This document shows positions 24,008 through 35,098 of a stretch of DNA of 64,000 bases, piece by piece. The stretch's first letter is position 1. The number at the start of each line of letters is the position of its first letter. The stretch spans positions 2,506,517 to 2,570,516 of the forward strand of contig NC_135552.1 in assembly GCF_964340395.1 (NCBI RefSeq), written 5' to 3'. Made by a program: the position numbers and the translations under genes. The stretch is from Glandiceps talaboti (lineage: Eukaryota > Hemichordata > Enteropneusta > Spengelidae). The notes under the pieces were generated by a model that saw nothing but the letters and a program-made list of their open reading frames with translations, made no database searches and was not told the DNA's origin.

Positions 24008-24560
24008 TTTGAATGGTGTATTTTACTACAACATGCGAGAGGTAGACGGTACTACTATTGCTTCGTAATACATGACATTTCAAAAGTTTGAATGGTGTAT
24101 TTCATTTGCATGTAATTAATATGCTGTTTCTTTACGCTAGACACAGATAAACAATTTCGCTGAAAGTTGTATTTTTGATGTCAGTAGCCATGTTTTGTTT
24201 TATCAGTGGCGATTAAATTTCATATCACTAGTTGCATACACATGATGGATGTGATTGCATTGAGTAGTTTGTAATATGAATGTCCTACATAATAATATCA
24301 AGCAAATACATAGTGGTATGAAATACACTGTACATTGGGATGTAATTGCTATTTTTATCGTGCAACATAGCGATATAGTAACGTGTGTGACATTGAATGT
24401 TGACACAGGCGTGTATTCAGTTTGTTGACACGTGCCAGTTTCGATTGGAAGTCACGTTGGCGTCAGGGTGTCTTGTCGAAAATCAAAACATAAACATTGG
24501 GTGTATGGAGTTTTTCCTGGAAAGAATATGACACCATTGAATTATTTGCCGGGGTACAAG
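24008..24560. other. No gene seen
   Basis: AT-rich spacer without coding signal. Confidence 0.45.
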
Positions 24561-24624
24561 ATAAATGCCATCCTGGCAATACACGCCTCCTACGTCGGCG
24601 TGTATTTACCCGGACGGCATTTAT
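24561..24624. repeat. Nested inverted repeat (foldback)
   Basis: Outer arms ataaatgcc (24,561) and ggcatttat (24,616); inner arms aatacacgcc (24,578) and ggcgtgtatt (24,597) around a 9-nt loop. Two stacked stems separated by internal loops. It abuts the CATA array. Confidence 0.8.
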
Positions 24625-24770
24625 ACATACATACATACATACATACATACATACATACATACATACATACATACATACATACATACATACATACATACAT
24701 ACATACATACATACATACATACATACATACATACATACATACATACATACATACATACATACATACATAC
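24623..24770. repeat. (ATAC)n microsatellite
   Basis: About 37 uninterrupted tetranucleotide units. Open frames on both strands are artefacts. Confidence 0.98.
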
Positions 24771-25352
24771 TACAAAGAAACAGGAAAAAAAACCTTTTTA
24801 TTTTGAAAATGAATTTCCTCATAACATGATGGATGTAGCTTATTACAAAGGGAAGAGGTAACAAAAAAGTACAGCTTATTCCCAAAGCAGCTTGGAAATT
24901 AGGTTGTATAAGTTGAATCAAAGTTTGAGAGAGCCTGGTCAAGTGGGGGTCCAGAGTACGGTCTCTGGAGATTTTTGAAATTCAAGGACTAAATTCTAAA
25001 AGTATAGTTGCATGCCATACCATTTAAAATTATTTTATCATTATGAAAAATTACAGTATACTTATATATTCATTTCATGTAACAGAACGCCATGTACTAG
25101 TATTTGTGCAATGAAAAGTTAGCTATATATTACCATATTCTTTGTTTTCAACATGTTTTAATATTTATAATCAGTATTTACCAGTTATAAATATTTGTGC
25201 AATGAAACCTGTCAGAGATTTTCAGCTCACAAAGTCACCATATCATCCCAGTATCTGCTATGCTATCACTGACTGACATATAATATATACCGTAATATTC
25301 GAGATGAGTTGATCCTATTCGGTCAGATTTCAATGGAAATATTTCACCATGG
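24771..25352. other. No gene seen
   Basis: AT-rich spacer. Confidence 0.45.
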
Positions 25353-25529
25353 AATGAACACTTTATATGGTGAAATACGTACAGTGTACTCGGCACACAG
25401 AATGAACACTTTATATGGTGAAATACGTACAGTGTACTCGGCACACAGAATGAACACTTTATATGGTGAAATACGTACAGTGTACTCGGCACACAGAATG
25501 AACACTTTATATGGTGAAATACGTACAGT
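25353..25529 (+). repeat. 48-bp minisatellite, 3.7 copies
   Basis: Units start at 25,353, 25,401, 25,449 and 25,497 with aatgaacactttatatggtg and are essentially identical. The length is a multiple of three, giving a 16-residue repeat frame that is probably meaningless. Confidence 0.95.
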
Positions 25530-25541
25530 ACAGTGTACATT

Positions 25542-25638
25542 TGTATGTATGTATGTATGTATGTATGTATGTATGTATGTATGTATGTATGTATGTATGT
25601 ATGTATGTACGTACGTACGTACGTACGTACGTACGTAC

Positions 25639-25680
<42 letters not shown>

Positions 25681-25690
25681 ACGTACCTAC

Positions 25691-25726
<36 letters not shown>

Positions 25727-25797
25727 CACGTACGTACGTACATACATACATACATACATACATACATACATACATACATACATACATACATACATAC
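25542..25797. repeat. Compound microsatellite forming a large inverted repeat
   Basis: Order: (GTAT)n, (GTAC)n, (GTCT)n, (GCAC)n, (GTAC)n, (ATAC)n. The outer GTAT and ATAC arrays are reverse complements and GTAC is self-complementary, so the block can fold into a long hairpin with the GTCT/GCAC part as loop. Confidence 0.95.
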
Positions 25798-27280
25798 GAA
25801 TACTTCGAAAATTTAATACTCATAAAAAACTTCAAAGTTTCTATGTATACAATTTAAAAATAGCACCAATGGTTCTGCACAACTGTATGGAATGTACTGA
25901 TATGAAGGCAGGGAAAATGAAAATATCTTTTTTTGGACTTTAAGTCATTTACACACAACATATTTCCATTGGGCAATGCGGGTATACTTTAAATACTTCA
26001 CAACTGTTCTACTTTTTAGATATGTATTGAATACAACTTTAGTTCCAATACCGGTATGTGCTGCTCAGCTTGTCAACAATGCAAGTATAAATGTGAGCAT
26101 TTTTCTTGTTAGAAAAAAAAGAATAGTAAAAAACTGAAATAATCTAACTATCAGCATTTGCGCTTGTTATACTTTGACTGATAGATAAGTGATTTTGATG
26201 AAATAAGTCTTGTACATCCTCGCAGACAAGTTACTTTGAGAAGTGCCAGAATTGCAGGTCGATTTATGATGCAAAAATAATCATGTTTTTTTTTTCATGA
26301 CACCCTCCCCCCCTAGAAATTTGTGAAATTTGTGTTCAGCCCCCCCCCTAATTTTTCCTGAGAAAAATTGATGCCCCCCCCTGAAAATCCCCCCCCCCGA
26401 AGTAAAATCTGGACACTCCCTTATGTATCATTCGTTAGATTAATCAGGGTGTACAAGACTCTACGACTTAAAAAGTGTTACTGACCTATTTACCTTATCA
26501 TGAGTATCTTAGGGGGCATGGTTATTGATTACCTGAAAGTGAAGGGTCAGATTTTGGTTGCCAGGACCGACGGTGAGTAGACTCGCCAACGTATACGTAG
26601 TACTATCTGAAATAATTGCGTACCAACGTGCACGAGTGTGTTTTACTGGGAATGCAGTTGTGGAGATAATAAGCTCAAAGTAACCAACGGAACGTCACAA
26701 CGGACAGGATATACAATTGGCGACAATTCCGGAAACAATCGAGGCATAGGGAAAAGTTAGAATTGTTACCGGTAAGTTTTTGCGTACACGAAATCAAGGC
26801 GTTCCATTTTTAGGAAGTTCATTTACGGTAAGATTGTATTTTTAGTGTAAAATTAATGAAACAAGTTCGTTCAACATTGAATATTTCAACCTGTAACCCT
26901 TCCAATACATTGAACGTTGATTTACTATACCTATATGTACATGCTTGTTTGTTTGCCGAAGTTAAGGTGGGTTGTTCTGCGGACACGCGTATTGTTATTT
27001 AAATCATTACTTCACTTTAGTTCAGCTCGCTTCAAGCGAGTATGTACTTGACAGTTTGATCTCTCTCTCTCGCTCTCTCTCTCTCTCTTTCTCTGGAGAT
27101 TTTTTTGAACATTAAAACCCCAGGAGCAGTCGTTTACATTGTACATTTGCAAAATTGTTCACTTCAAGACATTGTCGTAGCATAGACAATAGGAGGTGGG
27201 GGGGGGGGGGTATAGTGCCTATGAGCCGAGTCAAATAAAGCATTGTTATTTGTATGGTATAAAGCATATGACCTTGTCAT
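25798..27280. other. No gene seen; C-tracts and a short (CT)n
   Basis: Non-coding. C-tract cluster at 26,305-26,400 and a CT-rich run at 27,060-27,095. A 12-G run at about 27,198. Confidence 0.45.
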
Positions 27281-28440
27281 AATACACAAGGCGCATATTA
27301 CTCAGGGGTTATACTTCCATAATACACAAGGCGCATATTACTCAGGGGTTATACTTCCATAATACACAAGGCGCATATTACTCAGGGGTTATACTTCCAT
27401 AATACACAAGGCGCATATTACTCAGGGGTTATACTTCCATAATACACAAGGCGCATATTACTCAGGGGTTATACTTCCATAATACACAAGGCGCATATTA
27501 CTCAGGGGTTATACTTCCATAATACACAAGGCGCATATTACTCAGGGGTTATACTTCCATAATACACAAGGCGCATATTACTCAGGGGTTATACTTCCAT
27601 GATACACAAGGCGCATATTACTCAGGGGTTATACTTCCATAATACACAAGGCGCATATTACTCAGGGGTTATACTTCCATGATACACAAGGCGCATATTA
27701 CTCAGGGGTTATACTTCCATAATACACAAGGCGCATATTACTCAGGGGTTATACTTCCATGATACACAAGGCGCATATTACTCAGGGGTTATACTTCCAT
27801 GATACACAAGGCGCATATTACTCAGGGGTTATACTTCCATAATACACAAGGCACATATTACTCAGGGGTTATACTTCCATAATACACAAGGCGCATATTA
27901 CTCAGGGGTTATACTTCCATAATACACAAGGCACATATTACTCAGGGGTTATACTTCCATGATACACAAGGCACATATTACTCAGGGGTTATACTTCCAT
28001 AATACACAAGGCACATATTACTCAGGGGTTATACTTCCATAATACACAAGGCACATATTACTCAGGGGTTATACTTCCATAATACACAAGGCACATATTA
28101 CTCAGGGGTTATACTTCCATAATACACAAGGCGCATATTACTCAGGGGTTATACTTCCATGATACACAAGGCACATATTACTCAGGGGTTATACTTCCAT
28201 AATACACAAGGCACATATTACTCAGGGGTTATACTTCCATAATACACAAGGCACATATTACTCAGGGGTTATACTTCCATGATACACAAGGCACATATTA
28301 CTCAGGGGTTATACTTCCATAATACACAAGGCACATATTACTCAGGGGTTATACTTCCATAATACACAAGGCACATATTACTCAGGGGTTATACTTCCAT
28401 AATACACAAGGCACATATTACTCAGGGGTTATACTTCCAT
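27281..28440 (+). repeat. 40-bp minisatellite, exactly 29 units
   Basis: Every unit is 40 bp with no indels, and only two positions vary: position 1 (a/g) and position 13 (gcgc/gcac). Units 1-14 all carry gcgc; from unit 15 on nearly all carry gcac, with units 16 and 22 as exceptions. The g variant at position 1 is found in units 9, 11, 13, 14, 18, 23 and 26. There are no spacers, so this is not a CRISPR-like array. Confidence 0.98.
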
Positions 28441-29182
28441 AATATATAACAATTGGATTTTCCTAATTGATCCTTTCATTGTTAGTACATGACAAATACA
28501 CTCTTTGTCATAAAAGCTTAGCATTTGGGTGTTTGAGACACACACAATCCTTGTTTGAGACACACTGAATCATGGTCATAAGAGCTTAGCATTTGACATT
28601 TCATGCTACAATTTACTCTAAAACAGAACACATCAAAAGACGTGTTAGTTGGAAGCGACTTCTTCAAAGCATCCTGTTTACACACTGTTACAATTTCTTG
28701 TGGTGTCTGAGACATACAAACCTAGTCTGTTGAACAGAGTAATTTTTTGACATTAACTGTCAAATGCTAAGCATTTATGAACATCAGAAGATGCCGCTTT
28801 CAATGGTTGCGTCAACCACAGTCGATACAGACGTAATTAAGTTGATGTGGTTTCGCCTGGACTGTTTGTTTTGTCGCCTCTAACTGACGCATCTACTGAT
28901 ATGATACCATTGAACAAAAACATCAAATCGTCCACTTATTGTTACGTTAACTACAAAAATATTTTTACGTAGAACTATATAATTGTACTAATAATTTTTG
29001 TTTATTTTGAGCTAAACGTTTACAGTGATTTATTCACCGGGGATTTGTTACATGTGTAATAGATTAGGACTACGATGCATTGTAGATATTACACATCATA
29101 GTCCATACAACTAAGACAGTATCCAATATCAAACAATTACAATGCGATATCAAGTGAACATTGATGGTTTCTGTTTAAGATT
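28441..29182. other. No gene seen
   Basis: AT-rich spacer. The phrase agcttagcatttg and related words recur at about 28,515, 28,585 and 28,765, suggesting an old short duplication. Confidence 0.45.
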
Positions 29183-29383
29183 TTATGCCACTAATTGGCC
29201 TCCTACATGTCCTTTTTTCAAAAAGGTGCTCACCGTGGGGGGTGGACCCTCTCTCCATGGGGATGCTGTTTCTGCCCAAAATCAAAATTGAAATGAGAAA
29301 ACCCTGCTGGCTATGTATCGCCAAGTATAGGTTACAGCCCAATGTGAAACCTTTTTTGCAAAGCCCACATCTGTTTGTAAATT
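29183..29383 (+). repeat. Dispersed repeat, copy 2
   Basis: Counterpart of 12,494-12,690. This copy has more G/C runs (gtggggggtgg). Confidence 0.65.
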
Positions 29384-29805
29384 AATCTCTAGTCGATAGC
29401 CACTTTTATTTTAATGTAGTGTGCCATACATCTCTAGAACAAGGGAAGTGGAGGGGGGGGGGGGTACTGTATAATTAAACATATTAAAATGTGTAGTCGG
29501 TGGAGGGGGGGGGTGCTCCGAAACTTCTTGGGTTCATTGGGGGGGGGGGGCATGAATTTTTTTGAGCGCGCGAATTTGTTATGCAAAATTATTTTCGCCT
29601 CAGGCCCCCCTCCCTTCCTTAAATTCTGACCGCAGCCTCAAACCACCTTAATGGCATTTTGGATAGAACAAAAAACACCTGGTTTCCTTTATAAATGTAA
29701 ATTAACGTGACATCAACCGAAAAAGTTAAAAGAATGGTTTGTAGCAACGAATTCGAAGTAGTTTTCTTTTGTACTTGATAAAAGTCAACTCCACTACCAA
29801 TTGTC
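29384..29805. other. No gene; three long G-runs
   Basis: G-runs of about 9-13 at 29,451, 29,504 and 29,540 within 100 bp, otherwise AT-rich. Confidence 0.5.
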
Positions 29806-29849
29806 ACCATGCCGACTCCAGACGACAGTAACATCATGTTATATATACA

Positions 29850-30490
29850 GACTCCTATACAGGGAACCTTGCCCATCCTAGCACAAGTACATATCCTAGT
29901 GCTAGGATGTGGCCACATCCTAGTGCTAGGAAGAAGAGCACAGCTATGTACCAGCAGTGTGCCTCACAGCCCCGTTACAGGGTATATTTTTCCACAGCCC
30001 TGGTACATGGTTGTGAAAAATAAGCCTGTTGAATGGATGTGGAATACCGCCTCTGTGCCATGATGTTTTGCACATCCCAGTACCATAGCTGTGTACCGCA
30101 TACCTAGCACAAAGTTGTGCACATACATGTAACAGCTATGGTGGAATAATACCCTGTAGCAACCCTTCTGTTCATATCTGACTAGCATTGCTCACATAGC
30201 TGGTATGGCTGTGGGAAATACATATGTTACAGCTATGCTAACATAGCTGGTACATGGTTGTGGGAAAAACTCTTGTACATGGATGTTGTAAAAACCTATG
30301 CTACATTGCTATTTTTCACATCCACGTTACATTGATGTTGGCATACCAGTTACACATCTGTCAAATCGAGGTATGTTACACCTAGTGTGTTGACCAGAGC
30401 TGTTACAGGGTTATTGTACACATAGCTGGTACAGTCCCCGTGGCTCTACTGAGCTGGTACAGCTATGTGCACAACCCTGTCCTAGGTATG
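29850..30490 (+). repeat. Degenerate short-motif repeat upstream of receptor 2
   Basis: Variants of acatagctggtacatggttg recur about a dozen times (for example 29,997, 30,197, 30,240, 30,416, 30,449), mixed with gttacagctatg and catcc words. A strong palindrome, aggatgtggccacatcct, lies near 29,900 between two cctagtgctagg copies. The region ends about 110 bp before the acceptor of the receptor 2 coding exon. Confidence 0.55.
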
Positions 30491-30647
30491 TGAATGTTAC
30501 GGGTGTATACAAGGTTTCCTGTGTAGGTTTGCTGTCAACAAATGTATGTTGAACAAAACAATTGTAGTACAATTTAACATGTACCATCTTTGCGTTACAG
30601 GTTGTGGAACTACTGTGACGGTGATTGTTGGCGATAGTTTGATAGCC

Positions 30648-31685
30648 ATGTGGACTCTAAAGCTTTTTGAAGTCAGCCAGATGCCTATTGATTTTCGAGA
30701 ACCGTTCATCATATCAAGATATCGTTCAACAGGATCAACATTCATTTGTTGTTTGAAGAGTATGTTCCAGAAGACAAACGAGACCTTGAACTTCTGGACC
30801 CACTTTGTACCACTTCTCTACTTCATGTGGAAGTTGTTCAGCATGTCTCGTGTTCTGGACTTTTGGAATGATCCCCACACCTGGCCCTTTGCTGTCTATA
30901 TGGTTTCGGTTTGTGCCTATCTATCTGGAAGCAGTTTTGCTCATCTTTTCAATTGTTTATCTGAACATGCCCGTCACGTATGTTTCTTTATCGACTATGC
31001 TGCTATAAGTATGTATAGTATAGGTGCAGCCATGGCCTATAGGTACTACGCATTTCCCGAAACTATGGTTGGGGGAGTGTTCTATCATGTCTATCTAACT
31101 ATAGCTACCTTCAATGGAATTATTTGCACAATGATAGCATGTAGTTCCAGAATTGGTGATCGCGAACGAGTCAAAGAGTTACTGCGTCTGATATCTTTTG
31201 CGCTACCGTACATTTTTGACAGTATCCCCCTTCTTATTCGACTTACAAATTTTTATTCTCGGGACACCTGGTTGGAATCAAATACATCTCACGCGTGGCA
31301 GTTTGTGTGCATGATTTCTGCGGCTTATGCATTTGCGACGCACGTACCAGAGTGTTTGTTGCCGGGTATGTTTGACTTGTTTGGAAATAGTCATCAGATT
31401 CTCCATGTGGCATCAGCCATGGCTTCCTACCAGCAACTTAAAGCCATTACCTGGGACATGGTTAACCGTAGGGAATATCTAGAGACATACGGTGAGGCAC
31501 CAACTCCTTTCTGGTCATTTGGTACGTTTGTATTGGTACTCTGTGCCAATATTATGACTGTATATGTGTTTGGTGTCATCATTAGACATGAGGGGAGTAT
31601 AAAGAAATACACCGGACGGCTTTTCTATAGTAAGAATACAAGTCCTAAAAACGAAAGCAACAACGTCAACTTAAAGCAGTCCTAA
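30648..31685 (+). CDS. PAQR5-like: Membrane progestin receptor-like protein (PAQR class II), paralogue 2
   Basis: Single coding exon, 345 residues, ATG 30,648 to TAA 31,685. The frame continues upstream, but the acceptor tttgcgttacag (30,600) and similarity to the two paralogues place the start at MWTLKLF. NETLNFWTH (44-52), H99, D116, and NSHQILH with H249/H253 are all present; N replaces the first His of the GHSHQ motif seen in paralogues 1 and 3. Several hydrophobic helices; tail residues YTGRLFYSKN...LKQS match paralogue 1. Candidate poly(A) signal AATAAA at 32,087. Expected in the plasma membrane as a steroid- or lipid-sensing receptor by family; ligand unknown. Confidence 0.93.
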   Translation: MWTLKLFEVSQMPIDFREPFIISRYRSTGSTFICCLKSMFQKTNETLNFWTHFVPLLYFMWKLFSMSRVLDFWNDPHTWPFAVYMVSVCAYLSGSSFAHLFNCLSEHARHVCFFIDYAAISMYSIGAAMAYRYYAFPETMVGGVFYHVYLTIATFNGIICTMIACSSRIGDRERVKELLRLISFALPYIFDSIPLLIRLTNFYSRDTWLESNTSHAWQFVCMISAAYAFATHVPECLLPGMFDLFGNSHQILHVASAMASYQQLKAITWDMVNRREYLETYGEAPTPFWSFGTFVLVLCANIMTVYVFGVIIRHEGSIKKYTGRLFYSKNTSPKNESNNVNLKQS

Positions 31686-33478
31686 ACCAGACTGGCTTGT
31701 CAGTGAAACGATGTGGATTCATCAGTAGAAACACTGATTTCACATTTTAGAATAGGGGTGTGTAGTATTTCTTAGATTGTTATTTTCCTTGTCTACAGGA
31801 TAAATATAGCAACATTTTGACTTGCAATTGACTATCATTTCCCTTAGTTATCTTATGGTATAGAGCATATATTGATACATTTGTAGTAGCAGGATTCGTG
31901 TGATATTTTCCTAGGAAATCTAAGCAAAATAGGTCGTATCCCTGTGCATTTCAGTATGGTTTTATGGCTTCAAATGATGACTACAATTCCGATATTTCTA
32001 CTGAGATAATGAAAGAAATTATACTAAATGATCAAGACATTTAGCTTGGTATAATGATACATTTGAACTTGTTCTAAAACTTACAAAATAAATACTTGTA
32101 ACGAAATATCTACTCAGGCTGAAGTTTACTCACCTTGCCATTGGCCATAACATGTTTAAATACTAGAAATAACACAAGTCGGACATGGCATGTCATTATT
32201 TGTTAAAGTACCGAATGATAGCCAGACCATGCACTGGATAGTATGGTGTTGCAGTAGTAGACCGCTGCTTGTGAACTACGGGTATACACATTTAATAAAC
32301 ACTGTGTCATTAATTTACAGAGGAATTACAATTAGCATACTTACTTGTAAAATTAATTAGCTAGTCAAAAGAAGGATATATTTAGAATTTAGATTTAAAA
32401 TTCAAAATTTACATAGGATACTAGCGTACACAGTACAATCTATCGCGAAGACTTTAGACATGTAGGATCTCTGTATATGTAAACTTCGACCACGGACTCC
32501 GAAGGTTGCCGAACAAAGCCGAATGTTGCAGTGGTGCAGTCTTGCTGCTTGGCCCTGATTCACAACACAACATTACATATGAGTTATAGAGGCTGGTAAA
32601 TTTGTGCAAGTACCCAATAAACTTTACAAAACGGATTGTTCAAGTAGCATGTGACCTAATGTAGAATTTCTGCAATTCGCACCTACTGCAAAATTTATTT
32701 AGTTAATTATTATTGCCACCGTCAATGACAATGCTTCGTCAATCCATCTTTATATAATGCGTTAGCTCTTGTGCAATCAATGTACTATTAATTAACAAAG
32801 TGTAACCAATAAATTCTTACCACGTGACTTTGTCGAGTCAAACAAATTGCAATATGAAATATGTAGATTAAAGCTGCACTAGCTGCTATTGGAATATTTT
32901 TGTTTACAAACTGTTTAATTAAAACATAACTATACTATTGTACACCCTGAACATTATTGAATCATCTATGGACAAACATTTGTGTAGTTGTACACATAGT
33001 AAGCTTATAGTACAATACAACCCATCAAACTGATCTTTTGGTACGCACCCAAAAATGAGCGACCCAATGAATGACGATTTCAACTCATTATTCTACTACG
33101 TACAGATAAAATAGACTCTAATTAATATATCAATTAAAATCAATATATCAAATAAAATATACAATTTCTTCTTATTGGTATTTTAAACATTTTCCGTGAA
33201 TATATTAATGGTTGTTTGATCGAAAAAAATAATAGCAGTTTTAACTTGTGCAGCTTCAAACGTTAGAAACTCGAAATTGACATGTTCAACGTATCTATGA
33301 AGTCACTCCAAAATACAGTACTATGGAAAAAGTACCAACTATTACCACTGTGCAAAAAAGTGGATGTACAAACCCGTTATTGCCTATATGTACGATTCTA
33401 CCTCCAACTATTTGTCAGTACACAATATATACGAACCAATTAACGGAAATTTCAATTTCAATGAGAATTTCAATAATG
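31686..33478. other. 3' flank of receptor 2; no gene
   Basis: AT-rich. Poly(A) signal AATAAA at 32,087-32,092. A 65-codon plus frame at 33,323-33,520 runs into the MITE and is not credible. Confidence 0.5.
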
Positions 33479-33596
33479 CCTAAAAAAATTGTTTGGTTCC
33501 GGTTACCCGACCCCTCCTAGTTTTTCACGCAGACCCGAAACCGTTTTTTACGTATTCGAGAAAAAAAATAAAATCGTGAAGTCTCACAAGAAATAG
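33479..33596. mobile_element. MITE copy B, left part
   Basis: Left terminal repeat cctaaaaaaattgtttggtt, then ccggttacccgacccc. It continues at 45,831-46,077 after the Ty3 element. See copy A at 7,525-7,893. Confidence 0.85.
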
Positions 33597-34300
33597 TGCT
33601 ACAGACTTGTCTTTGGTGTTGATAGTTATTGACCAAATTCAAGTTGTAACTTCAAACGCACACAGTCAATCTCAGAGGTACCAGAATCTCAGGACACGTA
33701 TTCAGGGGATAAACTCACAAGCACACAGAATATTACTTTTGGTGAAGTAGGTGTATGCTTAAACCGACAATACGAGAGCTTTTTGGATTCGTTTTCCTTC
33801 ACTTACGGCAGTTCAAACTAGATAGAAACAATAGTTCCCCGTAGTATTCCTACTACGACGCAGATCAGACACCGTAAATCCAGACGTGTAGCTCTCTTCC
33901 GCCCCGCAAGATCTCTCTCCGTGTAAAGTAGCTTATTAGCATACACCCAACATTCACATTTTATTCAAATCTAAAATCTTCATTCCGTAATACAAATATG
34001 GTTAGTAAATAACATGTTTACAGTAAACTTCAATTCTTTTCCTTATATAGGAAGTGTTTATGAACTACGGTTAATTTAATTCAGAGATAATCTATTTTGA
34101 AAATACTCTTTTCTACTAAGGCTGAATTCATTAAAAGTTGTGATTTATCACTTGTAGTGACACTTGCAAACGTTCACTTAATTACAAGTAATAACATGGT
34201 CTAGCTCGTATTACTATCTCATTAATCAATTAGACCTCACACGGTCGGGTAACCTAGATACAATTACTGTGTTTATAATACAGTTATATACTTTGTAACA
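33597..34300 (-). repeat. 3' LTR (704 bp)
   Basis: In element sense starts TGTTACAAAG and ends GTCTGTAGCA (TG...CA). Equivalent TATA and AATAAA signals lie at 34,041-34,049 and 33,960-33,965. It appears identical to 45,123-45,826. Confidence 0.97.
33960..33965 (-). terminator. Polyadenylation signal in 3' LTR
   Basis: AATAAA on the minus strand, about 80 bp downstream of the LTR TATA box, the expected place for ending the element transcript. Confidence 0.6.
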
Positions 34301-34314
34301 CCACCCCCTACTCC
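34301..34314 (-). other. Polypurine tract
   Basis: GGAGTAGGGGGTGG on the minus strand directly abuts the 3' LTR start TGTTAC. It is the expected primer for plus-strand DNA synthesis. Confidence 0.88.
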
Positions 34315-35098
34315 ATAGTGTTTTGTCCCCAAAACAATTAAGCAATTGAAATTGAAAAGAATAATAAAAGAGTAATAAAAGGTATAGAAATGTTAATAAT
34401 TTGAGTAAAATTCAAAATTCAAAGATATTCTGTGTAAGGTAAAATGTAATCAAAGAATAGAAAATTGGTAATAATTAATTTTTGTTTTGTTTTGTTTTTT
34501 TTTGTTGTTTTTGGTTGTTGGAGTTAAAATGTTAAAATGTTAGTAAAAGTTCAAAGTCTCTGAAATTACTTAAATGTTAGAATGTTAATAAAAGTATGTT
34601 AATAAATTATTGAAATCACTTATGTCGACAGAAAATCACACGTCGGCATTGAAAGTTAAAATATACTTATCCAAAATCGTAAACACTCTTATCTAAATAT
34701 CTTAAAATGGAAAAAGTGTCTTATATAAACGTTAAATACTTGTCTTCAACAAATTAAAATATCTCTTATCTAATCTTAACGCATTATCTTAATTATTACT
34801 CAAAATGTCCATAGTTGAAATGTTTCTTCTTATTAGAAGTTCAAAATTGTCTCACAGTGTAGAGTTCAATATTATTTCAACAGTCATAGTTGAAATGATC
34901 TCAACGTCCAGAGTTCAATGTTCTCATTTCAATAAGTAATAAAGTTCAAAAGTAATTATACAAAAAAAATCAATAAAATGTTACAAATTGACGTCAAAAT
35001 TGAAATCATCATTATAAATAGGTACCATTAATAATAATTTCAAAGTCAAAAATCAAAATTGACTATAGTCAACCATCAAAATTCCAGTGACGCTACCT
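34315..35098 (-). other. Untranslated region between env-like gene and PPT
   Basis: About 780 bp, strongly AT-rich, with degenerate gttaaaatgtta and gttcaa words and no open frame. A TGACGTCA octamer at 34,989. Confidence 0.6.

Noticed and set aside
22539-25943. Many frames of YVCM/YIHT-type repeats
   Set aside because: Translations of GTAT/ATAC, GTAC and GTCT microsatellites.
27281-28440. CRISPR-like array of regular direct repeats
   Set aside because: Units are contiguous 40-mers with no spacers, in animal nuclear DNA: a minisatellite.
29996-30260. Steroid response elements (GGTACA half-sites)
   Set aside because: Only the left half matches; the right half TGTTCT is missing in every copy I checked.
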